DNA of 64,000 nucleotides from Halioxenophilus aromaticivorans (GTDB lineage Bacteria; Pseudomonadota; Gammaproteobacteria; Pseudomonadales; Cellvibrionaceae): contig NZ_AP031496.1 of the NCBI RefSeq assembly GCF_042850945.1, positions 2,542,001-2,606,000 of the forward strand, written 5' to 3'. Shown in pieces: positions 53,019-61,346 of this stretch (position 1 is the stretch's first letter; the number at the start of each line of letters is the position of its first letter). Under the pieces are notes generated by a model. It ran no database searches. It had not been told where the DNA came from and worked only from the letters and a program-made list of their open reading frames with translations. Both the position numbers and the translations under genes were made by a program.

Positions 53019-53429
53019 TTACTCTTTAATTACTCGTGGCCAGCGTTGACTTTTATGATTGCTGTTGGGGTTAAGTTCGGTAACAACGTACAATCGGCAT
53101 TCCTGGCCCAATGTCGCCACTAAGCCCTGGATAAACTCCCCCGGCTGTAACTCATACCACTGGCTGGTATTGTTCAGATCTTTTTCCATAAACGCCTGCA
53201 CGTCAATTTTCACTGGGATGGGTGAATACTGACTCCATTTGCCCGCATGGATGGAATCTAATCTAGCCCAGCCGCCCCGAGGCATAAACCCAGATTGCGT
53301 TTCCCGCCGACCCCAGGCGACCAGTTCATGGCCGTTATTCTTGGTGCGTACGGGTAACACCGCTTTAGGGTTTGGGAAATAGATTTTCAGCTCATCACCG
53401 TTGGCTTGAAACCGAACGCCGCCGCACAT
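53019..53429 (-). CDS. SRAP-like (HMCES/YedK-type N-terminus) hypothetical protein
   Basis: 136 residues starting MCGGVRF, with WGRRETQSGFMPRGGWARLD and KWSQYSPIPVKIDVQAFMEK. The initial Met-Cys-Gly-Gly and the following Asn-Pro-Lys-Ala and WGR pattern resemble the catalytic Cys2 region of SRAP proteins, which crosslink to abasic sites in single-stranded DNA; however it is shorter than YedK (about 220 aa) and lacks a clear His/Glu set. Similar short proteins are known in pseudomonads as hypotheticals. Functional claim is tentative. Confidence 0.55.
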   Translation of the reverse strand: MCGGVRFQANGDELKIYFPNPKAVLPVRTKNNGHELVAWGRRETQSGFMPRGGWARLDSIHAGKWSQYSPIPVKIDVQAFMEKDLNNTSQWYELQPGEFIQGLVATLGQECRLYVVTELNPNSNHKSQRWPRVIKE

Positions 53430-53444
53430 GGAATCCTCTTGTAC

Positions 53445-54212
53445 TTAATTGTGGGTTGAATGGTTACTGCGCATGGCCAAATAATGCTGTGTAAACGTAG
53501 TAAAATAGCGCTCCAGTGCTGTAGCGGTTTGCGTATTTTGCAACAACGCGAGCGTTTGGCTTACCGCTTCTACGGTGGCTAATTGGTTGCTTCCCGGGGC
53601 TTGCCTAAGCTGGTATTGGCTGGACGTGTCGACCTGTAGGTGAACGATTGGCAATGCGTGCAGCCATGGGCTTTGTAAATATATTTTCCTGGCCTGCTTC
53701 CAGGTGCCATCCAGCACTATCAGTAACAGGCGTTTATTGCTTGGCAGCGAGCTGAGGTGATCAATTACTGGGTTGTGTTCACCGGGGAATACCAGTACTG
53801 GCGCGTACTGTGGTTGGTTAATAAGCGTCAGTAATTCCGGTGGCTGTTGGGTTCTGTGCCAAGTGCAGGCCCAGGTGTTAGCCGGGAAACAATCTGCAAT
53901 TAATCTGCCGGTGTTGGTGGGTTTAAGTAGCTCGTTGCGATGGAAGACCAGCAGAAAATCGCTGCCTTCGCACGGGGCCGGTGTTCGCTGGGAGCAAAAG
54001 CACGGATTGAGAAGGCACCTTGTGCAGCGCTTTACACGATGCCCGCGCGCTAAAAACGGCTTGGTTGATTCCGCCACCCGCAGTGCGTGCAACTTAGACC
54101 AGGCCGTAGAGCCAGACTCTGGATTGTGCTCAGCGGGCTGCCAAAGCGCACCGGCGTCACTCCGGCCGCTACGCTCGCTGGTATTGGGATGGGGCGTGGA
54201 TTGCATTACCAA
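53445..54212 (-). CDS. tapT: DTW domain protein, tRNA aminocarboxypropyltransferase-like
   Basis: 255 residues. RGHRVKRCTRCLLNPCFCSQ is the zinc-binding Cys cluster, followed by LLKPTNTGRLIADCFPANTW and the family-naming motif VLDGTWKQARKI. The family (TapT/YfiP) makes acp3U at U47 of tRNAs using S-adenosylmethionine. Start overlaps the SDR stop by 7 bp; a downstream ATG at 54206 is possible. N-terminal 50 residues are an extension of low complexity. Confidence 0.87.
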   Translation of the reverse strand: MVMQSTPHPNTSERSGRSDAGALWQPAEHNPESGSTAWSKLHALRVAESTKPFLARGHRVKRCTRCLLNPCFCSQRTPAPCEGSDFLLVFHRNELLKPTNTGRLIADCFPANTWACTWHRTQQPPELLTLINQPQYAPVLVFPGEHNPVIDHLSSLPSNKRLLLIVLDGTWKQARKIYLQSPWLHALPIVHLQVDTSSQYQLRQAPGSNQLATVEAVSQTLALLQNTQTATALERYFTTFTQHYLAMRSNHSTHN

Positions 54213-54880
54213 GGCAGGGATTGGCCATCGGAATGCTTAAATTGACCGCTGTTTGTTAAATCGGTTTCGGCAATCCGAGCCGCCAATCCTGCCGCGCTTT
54301 CTTCGGCTGTGATATTACCGGTACCGTCGACCATATCGGTTTGCACAAACCCCGGGTGTAGGATTGCCACGGCAATACCGCGCGGTGCGATGTCTTTTGC
54401 CAAAGAGACACTGGCAATATTGAGTGCCGTTTTAGACATTCTGTAACCGTAGTAGCCACCGGAGGTGTTGTCCTCAATGGAGCCCATACGGCTGGTGATC
54501 ATGGCTATTTTGCCGCCCTTGTTTAGATAGGGCAGCAGGGCCTGGCTGATCATGATTGGGGCAAGGCTATTGACCCGGAACTGAGCCAGCATGTGCTCGT
54601 AGTCGAACTCCCCTAAAAATTCCTCGTGCATAATGCCAGCGTTATTGATCAGTAAGTCGATGGCTTGGTCATGCAGGTGGTGGCACAGTACGCCGAAAAC
54701 TTTCTCGCCCACATCGGCTTGGCTCACGTCGATACCGGTTATGACGTGGGCCGAGGTTTGCTCCAGCGCCGGAGATGCGGTTCGGCAAAGTGCGAAGACT
54801 CTGTCGCCGTTGTTGCAGTAGTGTTGGCACAAGGCCAAGCCGATGCCGCGGTTGGCTCCGGTAATAACAATATTTTTCAT
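54206..54880 (-). CDS. SDR family oxidoreductase
   Basis: 224 residues: NIVITGANRGIGLALCQHYC, NNAGIMHEEF, MITSRMGSIEDN, catalytic Tyr-x3-Lys in YRMSK, and ILHPGFVQTDM. It is of the short C-factor/CsgA-like SDR type that often carry out carbonyl reductions. The LysR-type gene lies 18 bp upstream on the same strand, which is unusual (LysR targets are usually divergent) but consistent with read-through. Confidence 0.88.
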   Translation of the reverse strand: MKNIVITGANRGIGLALCQHYCNNGDRVFALCRTASPALEQTSAHVITGIDVSQADVGEKVFGVLCHHLHDQAIDLLINNAGIMHEEFLGEFDYEHMLAQFRVNSLAPIMISQALLPYLNKGGKIAMITSRMGSIEDNTSGGYYGYRMSKTALNIASVSLAKDIAPRGIAVAILHPGFVQTDMVDGTGNITAEESAAGLAARIAETDLTNSGQFKHSDGQSLPW

Positions 54881-54897
54881 AACAAATTAATCGCCCA

Positions 54898-55791
54898 TTA
54901 AAGCTTTTTACACAGCTCGGTGATTCGTTTCATAAACCATTGCTTGGCTTGACCCATACGGTTGTTCTTCCAAGCGAGCACCAGCTCAACCTCCTGGGGT
55001 TGGCCATCGGTAATGGTGTTTAGTGTGCCGTCCTTAAGGTCTTGCGCAATCCAAGACATAGGTAAAGAACCAATGCCTAGCCCTTGGCGCATGGCTAAGA
55101 TTTTCTGCGGCATTGTAGTAACGGTTAAGCGCGGTTGGTTATCAAACAAACGTACTTCTCGCTTGGGCCGAGTGATGGCTGAGTCGGCAATGGCAATGGC
55201 TCTGTACCGACGCAGGGTTTCAGACTCCAAAGGCGCCTCCTCCTGGTGAATAGCGTGGCTGGGCGCGGCACAATAGACCATGGTATCGCGGTAGAGCGTT
55301 CGGGTTTGCATGTCGCTGCCGGCGGCGTCGATCTGAGAGCCGATGACCAGATCCACTCGGTCGTGCTCTAATAGCTCCCAGGTGCCACTGAGCACTGAGT
55401 CCTGCAGCCGTACCTGGGTGCTAGCTTTACTGGCCAATTCGTCGATTAACGGAAACAGCAGTTCCGTCTTAAATAGCCCTTCGACTGCAATAACCAAATC
55501 GGTTTCCCAGCCGTTTGAGAGTTGGCGGGCATCGTCAATCATCTCTTGCGTGGCAAGTAAGATCTCCCGGCCGCGTTCAAGAATGAGCTTGCCCACCGGG
55601 GTTAGCTGCGCTCTGTGCCCGGAGCGATCAAACAGCAACAGGTCTAATTCGTCTTCCATTTTTTGAACGCTGTAACTCAATGCAGAAGGCACCTTGGCTA
55701 GCTCCTCGGCAGCCGCCGCAAAGCTTCCGCGCCGGTCAATGGCATCCAGAGTGCGCAGAGATTCAAGAGTCAGGTGTGGGTCTCGGCTCAT
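54898..55791 (-). CDS. LysR family transcriptional regulator
   Basis: 297 residues. N-terminal winged helix: LESLRTLDAIDRRGSFAAAA, ALSYSVQKMEDELDLLLFDR; effector domain follows with the typical periplasmic-binding fold. No target site found by eye; the phasin gene is divergent 365 bp away, and the SDR is co-directional downstream. Targets are unknown. Confidence 0.92.
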   Translation of the reverse strand: MSRDPHLTLESLRTLDAIDRRGSFAAAAEELAKVPSALSYSVQKMEDELDLLLFDRSGHRAQLTPVGKLILERGREILLATQEMIDDARQLSNGWETDLVIAVEGLFKTELLFPLIDELASKASTQVRLQDSVLSGTWELLEHDRVDLVIGSQIDAAGSDMQTRTLYRDTMVYCAAPSHAIHQEEAPLESETLRRYRAIAIADSAITRPKREVRLFDNQPRLTVTTMPQKILAMRQGLGIGSLPMSWIAQDLKDGTLNTITDGQPQEVELVLAWKNNRMGQAKQWFMKRITELCKKL

Positions 55792-56155
55792 GGTGTGTTG
55801 GTCAATCCTTTGTGCTGGAACAAATAGCGCTACTATGCCACATTGCTGGCAAAAGGCACGGTCTTAGAGGCTTGTTTGTCACATCCATTGGTCTTAATTG
55901 GTTACTCATTGGGTGTCTTTACTGCGTGAAGGCAACCAGTGAGGGTTATGGCTTGACTTTCGTGGCTGGCTATTCAACAATTGCTGCAATGCAGCAAAAT
56001 GCTTAGGCAGTAGTTTTTGAGCATTGTCGGTACAGCGCTCCACCGCATAAACCACACTGTTGCGTGGTCTAATCATTGGGTGTTGTGCCAAGTAATTCGT
56101 TTATTGTTGTAAATACGACCAAATACCGGTTAACCCGGAGGAAAGGAGATCTAGC
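55792..56155. other. Divergent intergenic region
   Basis: 364 bp between the LysR gene (minus) and the phasin gene (plus). The phasin leader carries a strong Shine-Dalgarno (GGAGGAAAGGAGAT). No gene recognised in either direction. Confidence 0.55.
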
Positions 56156-56458
56156 ATGACTGAAGACATGATGAAACCATTTGAATCCGTTAAAGCACTG
56201 ATGACCATGCAGGCCGACGTCATCTCAAAAACCGTTGCTCAGCAGCAGAAGTCTGCTCAGTCCCTGGCTGGTTTCTTTCAAGATGAAGCCAAAAAGGCAC
56301 AAGAGTTGAAATCGCCAGAGCAGCTTATGCAGTTCAATATGGAAACCAGCAAAGCGTTGTTTGAGCTGCTGCAGAGCCAGGGCGCTGAGTTTACCTCCCT
56401 TGCTGAAGAAGCACGTGATGCCTTTATGAAAAGTGTGAGCAGCTTCGGCCCTAAATAA
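56156..56458 (+). CDS. Phasin family protein
   Basis: 100 residues, all-helical, with KPFESVKALMTMQADVISKT, AQSLAGFFQDEAKKAQELKS and EFTSLAEEARDAFMKSVSSF: phasin-2-like. Phasins coat polyhydroxyalkanoate granules, which suggests the host stores carbon, consistent with an acetyl-CoA-generating catabolic lifestyle. A strong terminator follows; expression is expected to be high given the ribosome site. No pha synthesis genes are in the window. Confidence 0.9.
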   Translation: MTEDMMKPFESVKALMTMQADVISKTVAQQQKSAQSLAGFFQDEAKKAQELKSPEQLMQFNMETSKALFELLQSQGAEFTSLAEEARDAFMKSVSSFGPK

Positions 56459-56475
56459 GCCAAGCTTCGAACTAC

Positions 56476-56509
56476 CACAAAAAACCCCGGCGTGCCGGGG
56501 TTTTTTGTG
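56476..56509 (+). terminator. Strong rho-independent terminator after phasin
   Basis: CACAAAAAACCCCGG pairs with CCGGGGTTTTTTGTG over 15 bp with a CGTG loop. Confidence 0.92.
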
Positions 56510-56621
56510 CCTGTTGAGGTCGCGAATTTGAAGAATTGCCGATTGTTGGCTTGCTATGCAACGTTAACCCACACAGCGGTGTCTTGTTATACTGATCTCT
56601 TTGTTTGGATGAGTTGTGTTT

Positions 56622-57467
56622 ATGTGGTTAGGTAAAGTCATTGGCGCGCTGCTGGGTTTCGCGGTCGCCAACGTATTTGGTTTGGTAGTAGGGGCCTTTA
56701 TCGGCCACATGTTTGACAAATCCCTGGGCCAATTTAAACCGGTGCTCAGTGCGCAGGAGCGCGAACAGGCCGAACATCTATTTTTTGAAACAGTATTCCA
56801 GCTCATGGGCTATGTAGCCAAAGCTGATGGTCGTATCTCTGAGGAAGAGGTCGCCCAAGCAGAGCAGCATATGGCGCAAATGCGCCTTAGCGGCGAACAG
56901 AGGCAGCAAGCCATTGCCCACTTTAAAGCTGGGGCTGAGCCAGACTTTGATTTGGTGGCTTTGGGCGGCCGATTTAACGAGGTGGCTAATCGACTACCTA
57001 AGCTAAAGCAAACGTTACTCACCTATGTGATCAATATGGCTTTAGCGGATGGCCGACTGGACCCCGCAGAAGAAGCTTGCCTGTCTCAGATTGCCGCTCA
57101 AATGGGGTTTTCGGGCTTTGCCTTTAACCATTTGATGGCCATGCTTCGAGCCCAGGCTGGGTTTCAACAAAGCCACGGCGCCGGCGGTGCCTTTGGTCAA
57201 GGGCACGCCGGTGGCCAGCAGTCCTACCGGCCGCCTTCTGCTGCCGACGAGCTGGCAATGGCCTATGAGGCGTTGGGCGTGGACGAGCAGGTTAGCGATG
57301 CGGTATTAAAGAAAACCTATCGTAAATTAATAAGCGAAAACCATCCTGATAAACTCATGGGGCAGGGGGTGCCACAAGAGATGATCGACGTTGCAACGGA
57401 GCGCTCTAAAACCATCCAAACGGCCTACGACCTGATCAAAAAGCATCGTAAAGCGGTCAATGGGTAA
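56622..57467 (+). CDS. djlA: Co-chaperone DjlA
   Basis: 281 residues: N-terminal membrane span (VIGALLGFAVANVFGLVVGA) with FIGHMFDKSLGQF as in DjlA, a TerB-like domain (residues 45-190), a Gly/Gln-rich linker (GAGGAFGQGHAGGQQS) and a C-terminal J-domain with the HPD tripeptide in ISENHPDKLMGQG. Works with DnaK at the inner membrane. I choose ATG 56622 because it gives MWLGKVIGALL, matching family starts; GTG 56616 is also in frame. Overlaps the next gene by 8 bp. Confidence 0.92.
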   Translation: MWLGKVIGALLGFAVANVFGLVVGAFIGHMFDKSLGQFKPVLSAQEREQAEHLFFETVFQLMGYVAKADGRISEEEVAQAEQHMAQMRLSGEQRQQAIAHFKAGAEPDFDLVALGGRFNEVANRLPKLKQTLLTYVINMALADGRLDPAEEACLSQIAAQMGFSGFAFNHLMAMLRAQAGFQQSHGAGGAFGQGHAGGQQSYRPPSAADELAMAYEALGVDEQVSDAVLKKTYRKLISENHPDKLMGQGVPQEMIDVATERSKTIQTAYDLIKKHRKAVNG

Positions 57468-58308
57468 TTCAACTATGGACGAGCGCAAAGAAAAAACTTA
57501 TTCCCGCTCCGCTCTGGCCGACGCCCTAGATTTGTCTCTCAAAGAAGTAACTGAAATCATGATCAACGCTGGCTGGATCTTACAGGATGGCGACGGCTGG
57601 AAGCTTACCGCCAAGGGCACTTTCGAAGGCGGTTATTTAAAGGAAAGTAAAAAGTACGGCAGTTACTTGGTCTGGCCGCAAGCCGTGCTGGATCACGCGG
57701 TGTTTAAGGTTGAGCGGGACGAATCGCTTTCGGCCAGTGAAATCGCTAAGGCAGTTGGTTTGTCGCCTCGCTTGGTAAATCTGTTGATGCAGCACTGCGG
57801 ATGGCTTAAGCGAGCCCATAAGGGCTGGGAATTAACCGCCCATGGTAAAACGGTTGGTGGTATTCAGCATGAAAACCCAAAAACGGGTGTGCCCTGGGTG
57901 GCTTGGCAACCAGCTTTGTTAGCCAATGATTACTTCCAAGCGGCCTGCGTGTGCTTAACCAATGAAGGGGCCAAAGAGGATACTCGTTCTCTCAACGGCA
58001 TTGCGGTGACTAGGCCGCAGATTGGCGCCTTTTTATCTTGGTGTTACCTCTCGGGAGTTGTGGTTGCGCAGCAAGTGGCCAATAGCCAAAGGCCTAGCAT
58101 GGTGTTCGATTTGTATCTGCCTAAGGTTGGCTTATATCTAGATATGTGGGATGCATCACTCACGCCTCAGCAGTTAGCCGAAAGGCTGGAGCGCCCCAAA
58201 ATTTGTCAGACCCAGGGCATTGACTATTTGGTGCTGGAAGCAAGCAACCTAAATGAGATTGAGCAGGAAATGCCCCGCGAACTGCTAAAAAGAGACTGTG
58301 AGCTATAG
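57460..58308 (+). CDS. Two-HTH protein with nuclease-like C-terminal domain (unknown)
   Basis: 282 residues. Two related winged-helix-like repeats are visible: YSRSALADALDLSLKEVTEI with WKLTAKGTFEGGYL (residues 14-65) and LSASEIAKAVGLSPRLVNLL with WELTAHGKTVGGIQ (90-140). The C-terminal half has RPSMVFDLYLPKVGLYLDMW (hydrophobic strand, Asp, then V/L-Gly-Leu-Tyr-Leu-Asp), which looks like the PD-(D/E)xK endonuclease strand pattern, with GIDYLVLEASNLNEIE after it. I know of no named family. It could be a DNA-binding or DNA-processing protein. Confidence 0.7.
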   Translation: MGNSTMDERKEKTYSRSALADALDLSLKEVTEIMINAGWILQDGDGWKLTAKGTFEGGYLKESKKYGSYLVWPQAVLDHAVFKVERDESLSASEIAKAVGLSPRLVNLLMQHCGWLKRAHKGWELTAHGKTVGGIQHENPKTGVPWVAWQPALLANDYFQAACVCLTNEGAKEDTRSLNGIAVTRPQIGAFLSWCYLSGVVVAQQVANSQRPSMVFDLYLPKVGLYLDMWDASLTPQQLAERLERPKICQTQGIDYLVLEASNLNEIEQEMPRELLKRDCEL

Positions 58309-58319
58309 TGCTCTCCAGG

Positions 58320-58571
58320 CTAGTCGGTGAGCTCCCGGCCGGTGATTAGCGCCAGCCATTGTTTAGCGGAGTGGGTGTTGTCTAGATTGGCGGCGGTTTC
58401 TTGTTCTGTGTCGATGGCACCCAGGGCTAAATCAACGGCTAGAGACTGATAAACCGACAGCGGGTGCGCAAAGCCGTTTCCGCTTGCCCGTTGCTGTAAG
58501 CAGGCGGCTACATCATCGATATTCTGAGCGCTAATACCGTGCTTGGCTAAGTCATTTAAAAAGTTTTTCAT
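58320..58571 (-). CDS. Small hypothetical protein (83 aa)
   Basis: MKNFLNDLAKHGISAQNIDD, predicted helical, no motif recognised. Its ATG overlaps the MscS stop by 4 bp (ATGA), so it is translationally coupled to the channel gene upstream on the minus strand. Confidence 0.6.
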   Translation of the reverse strand: MKNFLNDLAKHGISAQNIDDVAACLQQRASGNGFAHPLSVYQSLAVDLALGAIDTEQETAANLDNTHSAKQWLALITGRELTD

Positions 58572-59440
58572 GGCTGTGCTTCTGGTAAGTTCTTCTGGCT
58601 GGCAGAGTTTAGCAAGGTTATCTCTCTTTGCGGGAAGGGTATTTCGATTTCCGCCGCCACCAACGCTTTAAATATCTCGGCATTGGATTTATATTTTTGC
58701 TCAAAATACTGTTGCGTTGGGGTCCAGAAGCGAACCCCAAGCACCACAGCGCTGTCGCCAAAGCTGTCTATGCCGATCTTAGCTGGTTTAGGGTTGTTGC
58801 CATCCACCGACGCCAGTGCTTGGCCAATTACCCGGCAGGCCTTGTCGACATCGGATCGGTAGGCAATACCAATTTCCAATTCCACTACACGGCAGTCTTT
58901 AGAGTTGGTAATGATTTCACCAATGATGTGCCGATTGGGAATGGATATGATTTCATCGTCTTCGTTGGTCAGTAGTGTGGCGGCCATGCGCACCTCTGTT
59001 ACCACTCCGGTTACACCCAGTAATGTAATGGTATCGCCGACTACATACGGCCGGGTGATGATGATATTTAACCCTGCACTGTAATTGGTTAACAGCCCCT
59101 GCACGGCTAAACCAGCACCTAAAGACAAGGCACCAATGGCCGCCACCATGGGGGTGATGTTGACGCCCAGTTTATTGAGTACGATAACCGCCACCATAAT
59201 AACGATGGCTACTCGCAGCATATTTGCGATAAAGCGAGACAGGGTGACGTCGAACTTTCTCGCCAATAGAAGCTTCTCCACTCGCTTCGATAACCGGCCG
59301 GCGATAAACAATCCGATGATTAAGACGATAACCGCGCCAAGCAGCTGAAAACTGTAGGTGACCAAAAATTCAATAATCAGGTCGTATAGTGCGGAGAGTT
59401 TCTCTACTTCTGCGCCAATGTTGAGTTTATCTGTATCCAT
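58568..59440 (-). CDS. mscS: Small-conductance mechanosensitive channel (MscS family)
   Basis: 290 residues: three membrane spans (LLGAVIVLIIGLFIAGRLSK, MLRVAIVIMVAVIVLNKLGV and the pore helix ALSLGAGLAVQGLLTNYSAGLNI), then the beta domain IIITRPYVVGDTITLLGVTG with VTEVRMAATLLTNEDDEIIS and IPNRHIIGEIITNSKD, all MscS hallmarks. Opens on osmotic downshift in the inner membrane. Confidence 0.93.
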   Translation of the reverse strand: MDTDKLNIGAEVEKLSALYDLIIEFLVTYSFQLLGAVIVLIIGLFIAGRLSKRVEKLLLARKFDVTLSRFIANMLRVAIVIMVAVIVLNKLGVNITPMVAAIGALSLGAGLAVQGLLTNYSAGLNIIITRPYVVGDTITLLGVTGVVTEVRMAATLLTNEDDEIISIPNRHIIGEIITNSKDCRVVELEIGIAYRSDVDKACRVIGQALASVDGNNPKPAKIGIDSFGDSAVVLGVRFWTPTQQYFEQKYKSNAEIFKALVAAEIEIPFPQREITLLNSASQKNLPEAQP

Positions 59441-59487
59441 GGTTACCTAAAGGGTTTGTGAGCGGATTGCGGTAGCGTGGAGGCTTT

Positions 59488-59994
59488 TTATTTGGGCTTG
59501 GCCTCGTAGGGTAAAGCTGGCAGATGGGGTTTAATCATATCGCTGGCTTCCGAATAAATTTTATTCACATCCGGCATGAGCCCCACTTCCATTCTGCGTG
59601 ACAGCATGGTGATTGGGAATAGGCACTCCTGGGTGTTTGGAGCACATGTGGCGCGGCTGCGGCCTTTTTCATCCTCGTAGATGCGCCATTCCAAACCGAG
59701 CTCTTTGACGAATAAATCACCTAGCACCACGCCCAAGGATTGAAGTTGATAGGATTGGTCTTGTTTTATCAGGCCTTTGTGTATGATGCGCTGCAGTGCT
59801 TCTAAATCGTCTGATGTTTGTCGGATATTTTGGCCCAGCTTTTCTTTGCTGAGGTCTTCCACCCACTCTCGTTGGGAGTCCAATTGCCGGCGTTCTGTCC
59901 ACTTCATGTCCGAAACCTGTGGCCATTCTTTTTCTGCCAATGCCGATTGGATGGTTAATAACGATATTAAAATGGGCGCGATAAAGCGTATCAT
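59488..59994 (-). CDS. DUF3806 domain protein, exported
   Basis: About 168 residues from ATG 59994 with signal peptide MIRFIAPILISLLTIQSALA. The body has SYQLQSLGVVLGDLFVKELG and EWRIYEDEKGRSRATCAPNT and FPITMLSRRMEVG, which match DUF3806 (a small fold related to immunity-type and periplasmic proteins). Function unknown. An upstream in-frame start at 60036 would add 14 residues ahead of the signal peptide. Confidence 0.85.
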   Translation of the reverse strand: MIRFIAPILISLLTIQSALAEKEWPQVSDMKWTERRQLDSQREWVEDLSKEKLGQNIRQTSDDLEALQRIIHKGLIKQDQSYQLQSLGVVLGDLFVKELGLEWRIYEDEKGRSRATCAPNTQECLFPITMLSRRMEVGLMPDVNKIYSEASDMIKPHLPALPYEAKPK

Positions 59995-60218
59995 GCGCCT
60001 ACCTCCATTATTAGAATTAAGTAAATTACGACCCAATGCCCAATTAACTATTGGGGTAGATATAGAGCCTATTCTAACCGCTCAGGGTCTGACTGTAACG
60101 GCGTAGTTTGGGTTCCCTCTATATGGCGTGGCGCCCGGCGGTTCGTTCAGCCTTGGTTGGGGCTGGTTAGGCAAAATGCAGGCTGGTTTAGGCATTGTAA
60201 ATCGATTGAGTAAGCGTT

Positions 60219-60638
60219 ATGAAACAAGCAACTCCAATTATTGTAACCGTGGTGATTGTAAGCCTGCTGTGGTTTGCGGTATCTGCCAACAGTGACAAAG
60301 CGGCGTTACAGCAGCAATTAGACCAATTGAACGAGCAGAACGCAGCACTAGAAGAGCAAGTGGCAATGCTGCAGCAACAACTACAAGTGTCGGAGAAGGG
60401 CACCGTGGCCGGGGTGGTGGAAGAGGCCAATAATTCACTGCAACAAGGGCTACGTACCATGTTGCAGGCGGCAGAACAAGAGTTTAATAAGCTGCAAAAA
60501 ACGCTTGATGAAACGCTACAAGAGTGGGAAGCCCAAGAGCAAAATAGTGAGGAAGGCTCTGCAACTCCGGCAGAGCCTGCGCCTGCGCCTGAAAACCCAC
60601 ACACAGAAAACAGCGGCAGAACACTGCACGAGACATAA
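60219..60638 (+). CDS. Membrane-anchored coiled-coil protein (139 aa)
   Basis: A single N-terminal span (MKQATPIIVTVVIVSLLWFA) is followed by a Gln/Glu/Leu heptad coiled coil (DKAALQQQLDQLNEQNAALE and onwards) and an acidic, Pro-rich tail (TPAEPAPAPENP). It faces the periplasm, by orientation of the anchor. Reminiscent of FtsB/YgaM-like small coiled-coil membrane proteins but not assignable. Confidence 0.72.
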   Translation: MKQATPIIVTVVIVSLLWFAVSANSDKAALQQQLDQLNEQNAALEEQVAMLQQQLQVSEKGTVAGVVEEANNSLQQGLRTMLQAAEQEFNKLQKTLDETLQEWEAQEQNSEEGSATPAEPAPAPENPHTENSGRTLHET

Positions 60639-60670
60639 GCGCCTAACACTGGGCTGCAAATATCAGTAAA

Positions 60671-61333
60671 ATGCCGGTTATGGTAGATGTAATTGGCGAA
60701 TATTCCGACTTCTTGGTGGTGCACAAACCCGCTGGCTGTGATTTTCATGACAGCGACGCTGGCCCCGGCTTTTTCAATCAAGTCAAAGCCGGGTTAGCAT
60801 CAGACAATCTATGGCCAGTGCACCGGCTGGACAAACCCACCTCCGGCCTGCTGATTATGGCCAAGACTAAAGCCTGCGCCGCCGCCCTCGGTGAGGGTTT
60901 TGCCCAAGGCACGATACACAAACAGTACTTGGCTGTGGCCGCGAACACGGTGAAGAAAAAACAAGGTAAGGTCGTTGGCGATATGGTGCGGGCTAGGCGC
61001 GGCATTTGGCGCTTGCAACGTACGCAAATTAATCCCGCCATAATGCAATTTACCTCGGCATCGTTGATACCGGGCTGGCGTCTATTTTCACTTATCCCCC
61101 GCACTGGAAGAACCCATCAGCTACGAGTGGCGATGAAATCCCTAGGTGCTCCCATCCTGGGAGATACGGCTTACAGTGGCTCTTCCGCAGACAGGCTCTA
61201 TCTCCACGCCTACGGTTTGGCTTTTCAATATCAAGGCGAAGACCACCAATGGCGGATAATCCCTAACACCGGCGAAGCCTATTCAGGCCCTGCCTTTAGC
61301 GCTGCATTAAGCGCGCTCGCGGCCAGTGGCTAG
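60671..61333 (+). CDS. RluA-family pseudouridine synthase
   Basis: 220 residues. The catalytic Asp motif is VHRLDKPTSGLLIMAKT; RTGRTHQLRVAMKSLGAPIL and GDTAYSG complete the RluA subgroup. No S4 domain is present. It isomerises a uridine in rRNA or tRNA. Among the RluA-like branch without S4 I cannot choose the target site. ATG 60671 or 60680 (MVDVIGEYSD). Confidence 0.92.
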   Translation: MPVMVDVIGEYSDFLVVHKPAGCDFHDSDAGPGFFNQVKAGLASDNLWPVHRLDKPTSGLLIMAKTKACAAALGEGFAQGTIHKQYLAVAANTVKKKQGKVVGDMVRARRGIWRLQRTQINPAIMQFTSASLIPGWRLFSLIPRTGRTHQLRVAMKSLGAPILGDTAYSGSSADRLYLHAYGLAFQYQGEDHQWRIIPNTGEAYSGPAFSAALSALAASG

Positions 61334-61346
61334 CGCCGCCCACGCT

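Noticed and set aside
55680..56006. 108-residue plus-strand frame over the LysR start
   Set aside because: Antisense to the LysR N-terminus, no motif, ends in the intergenic region.
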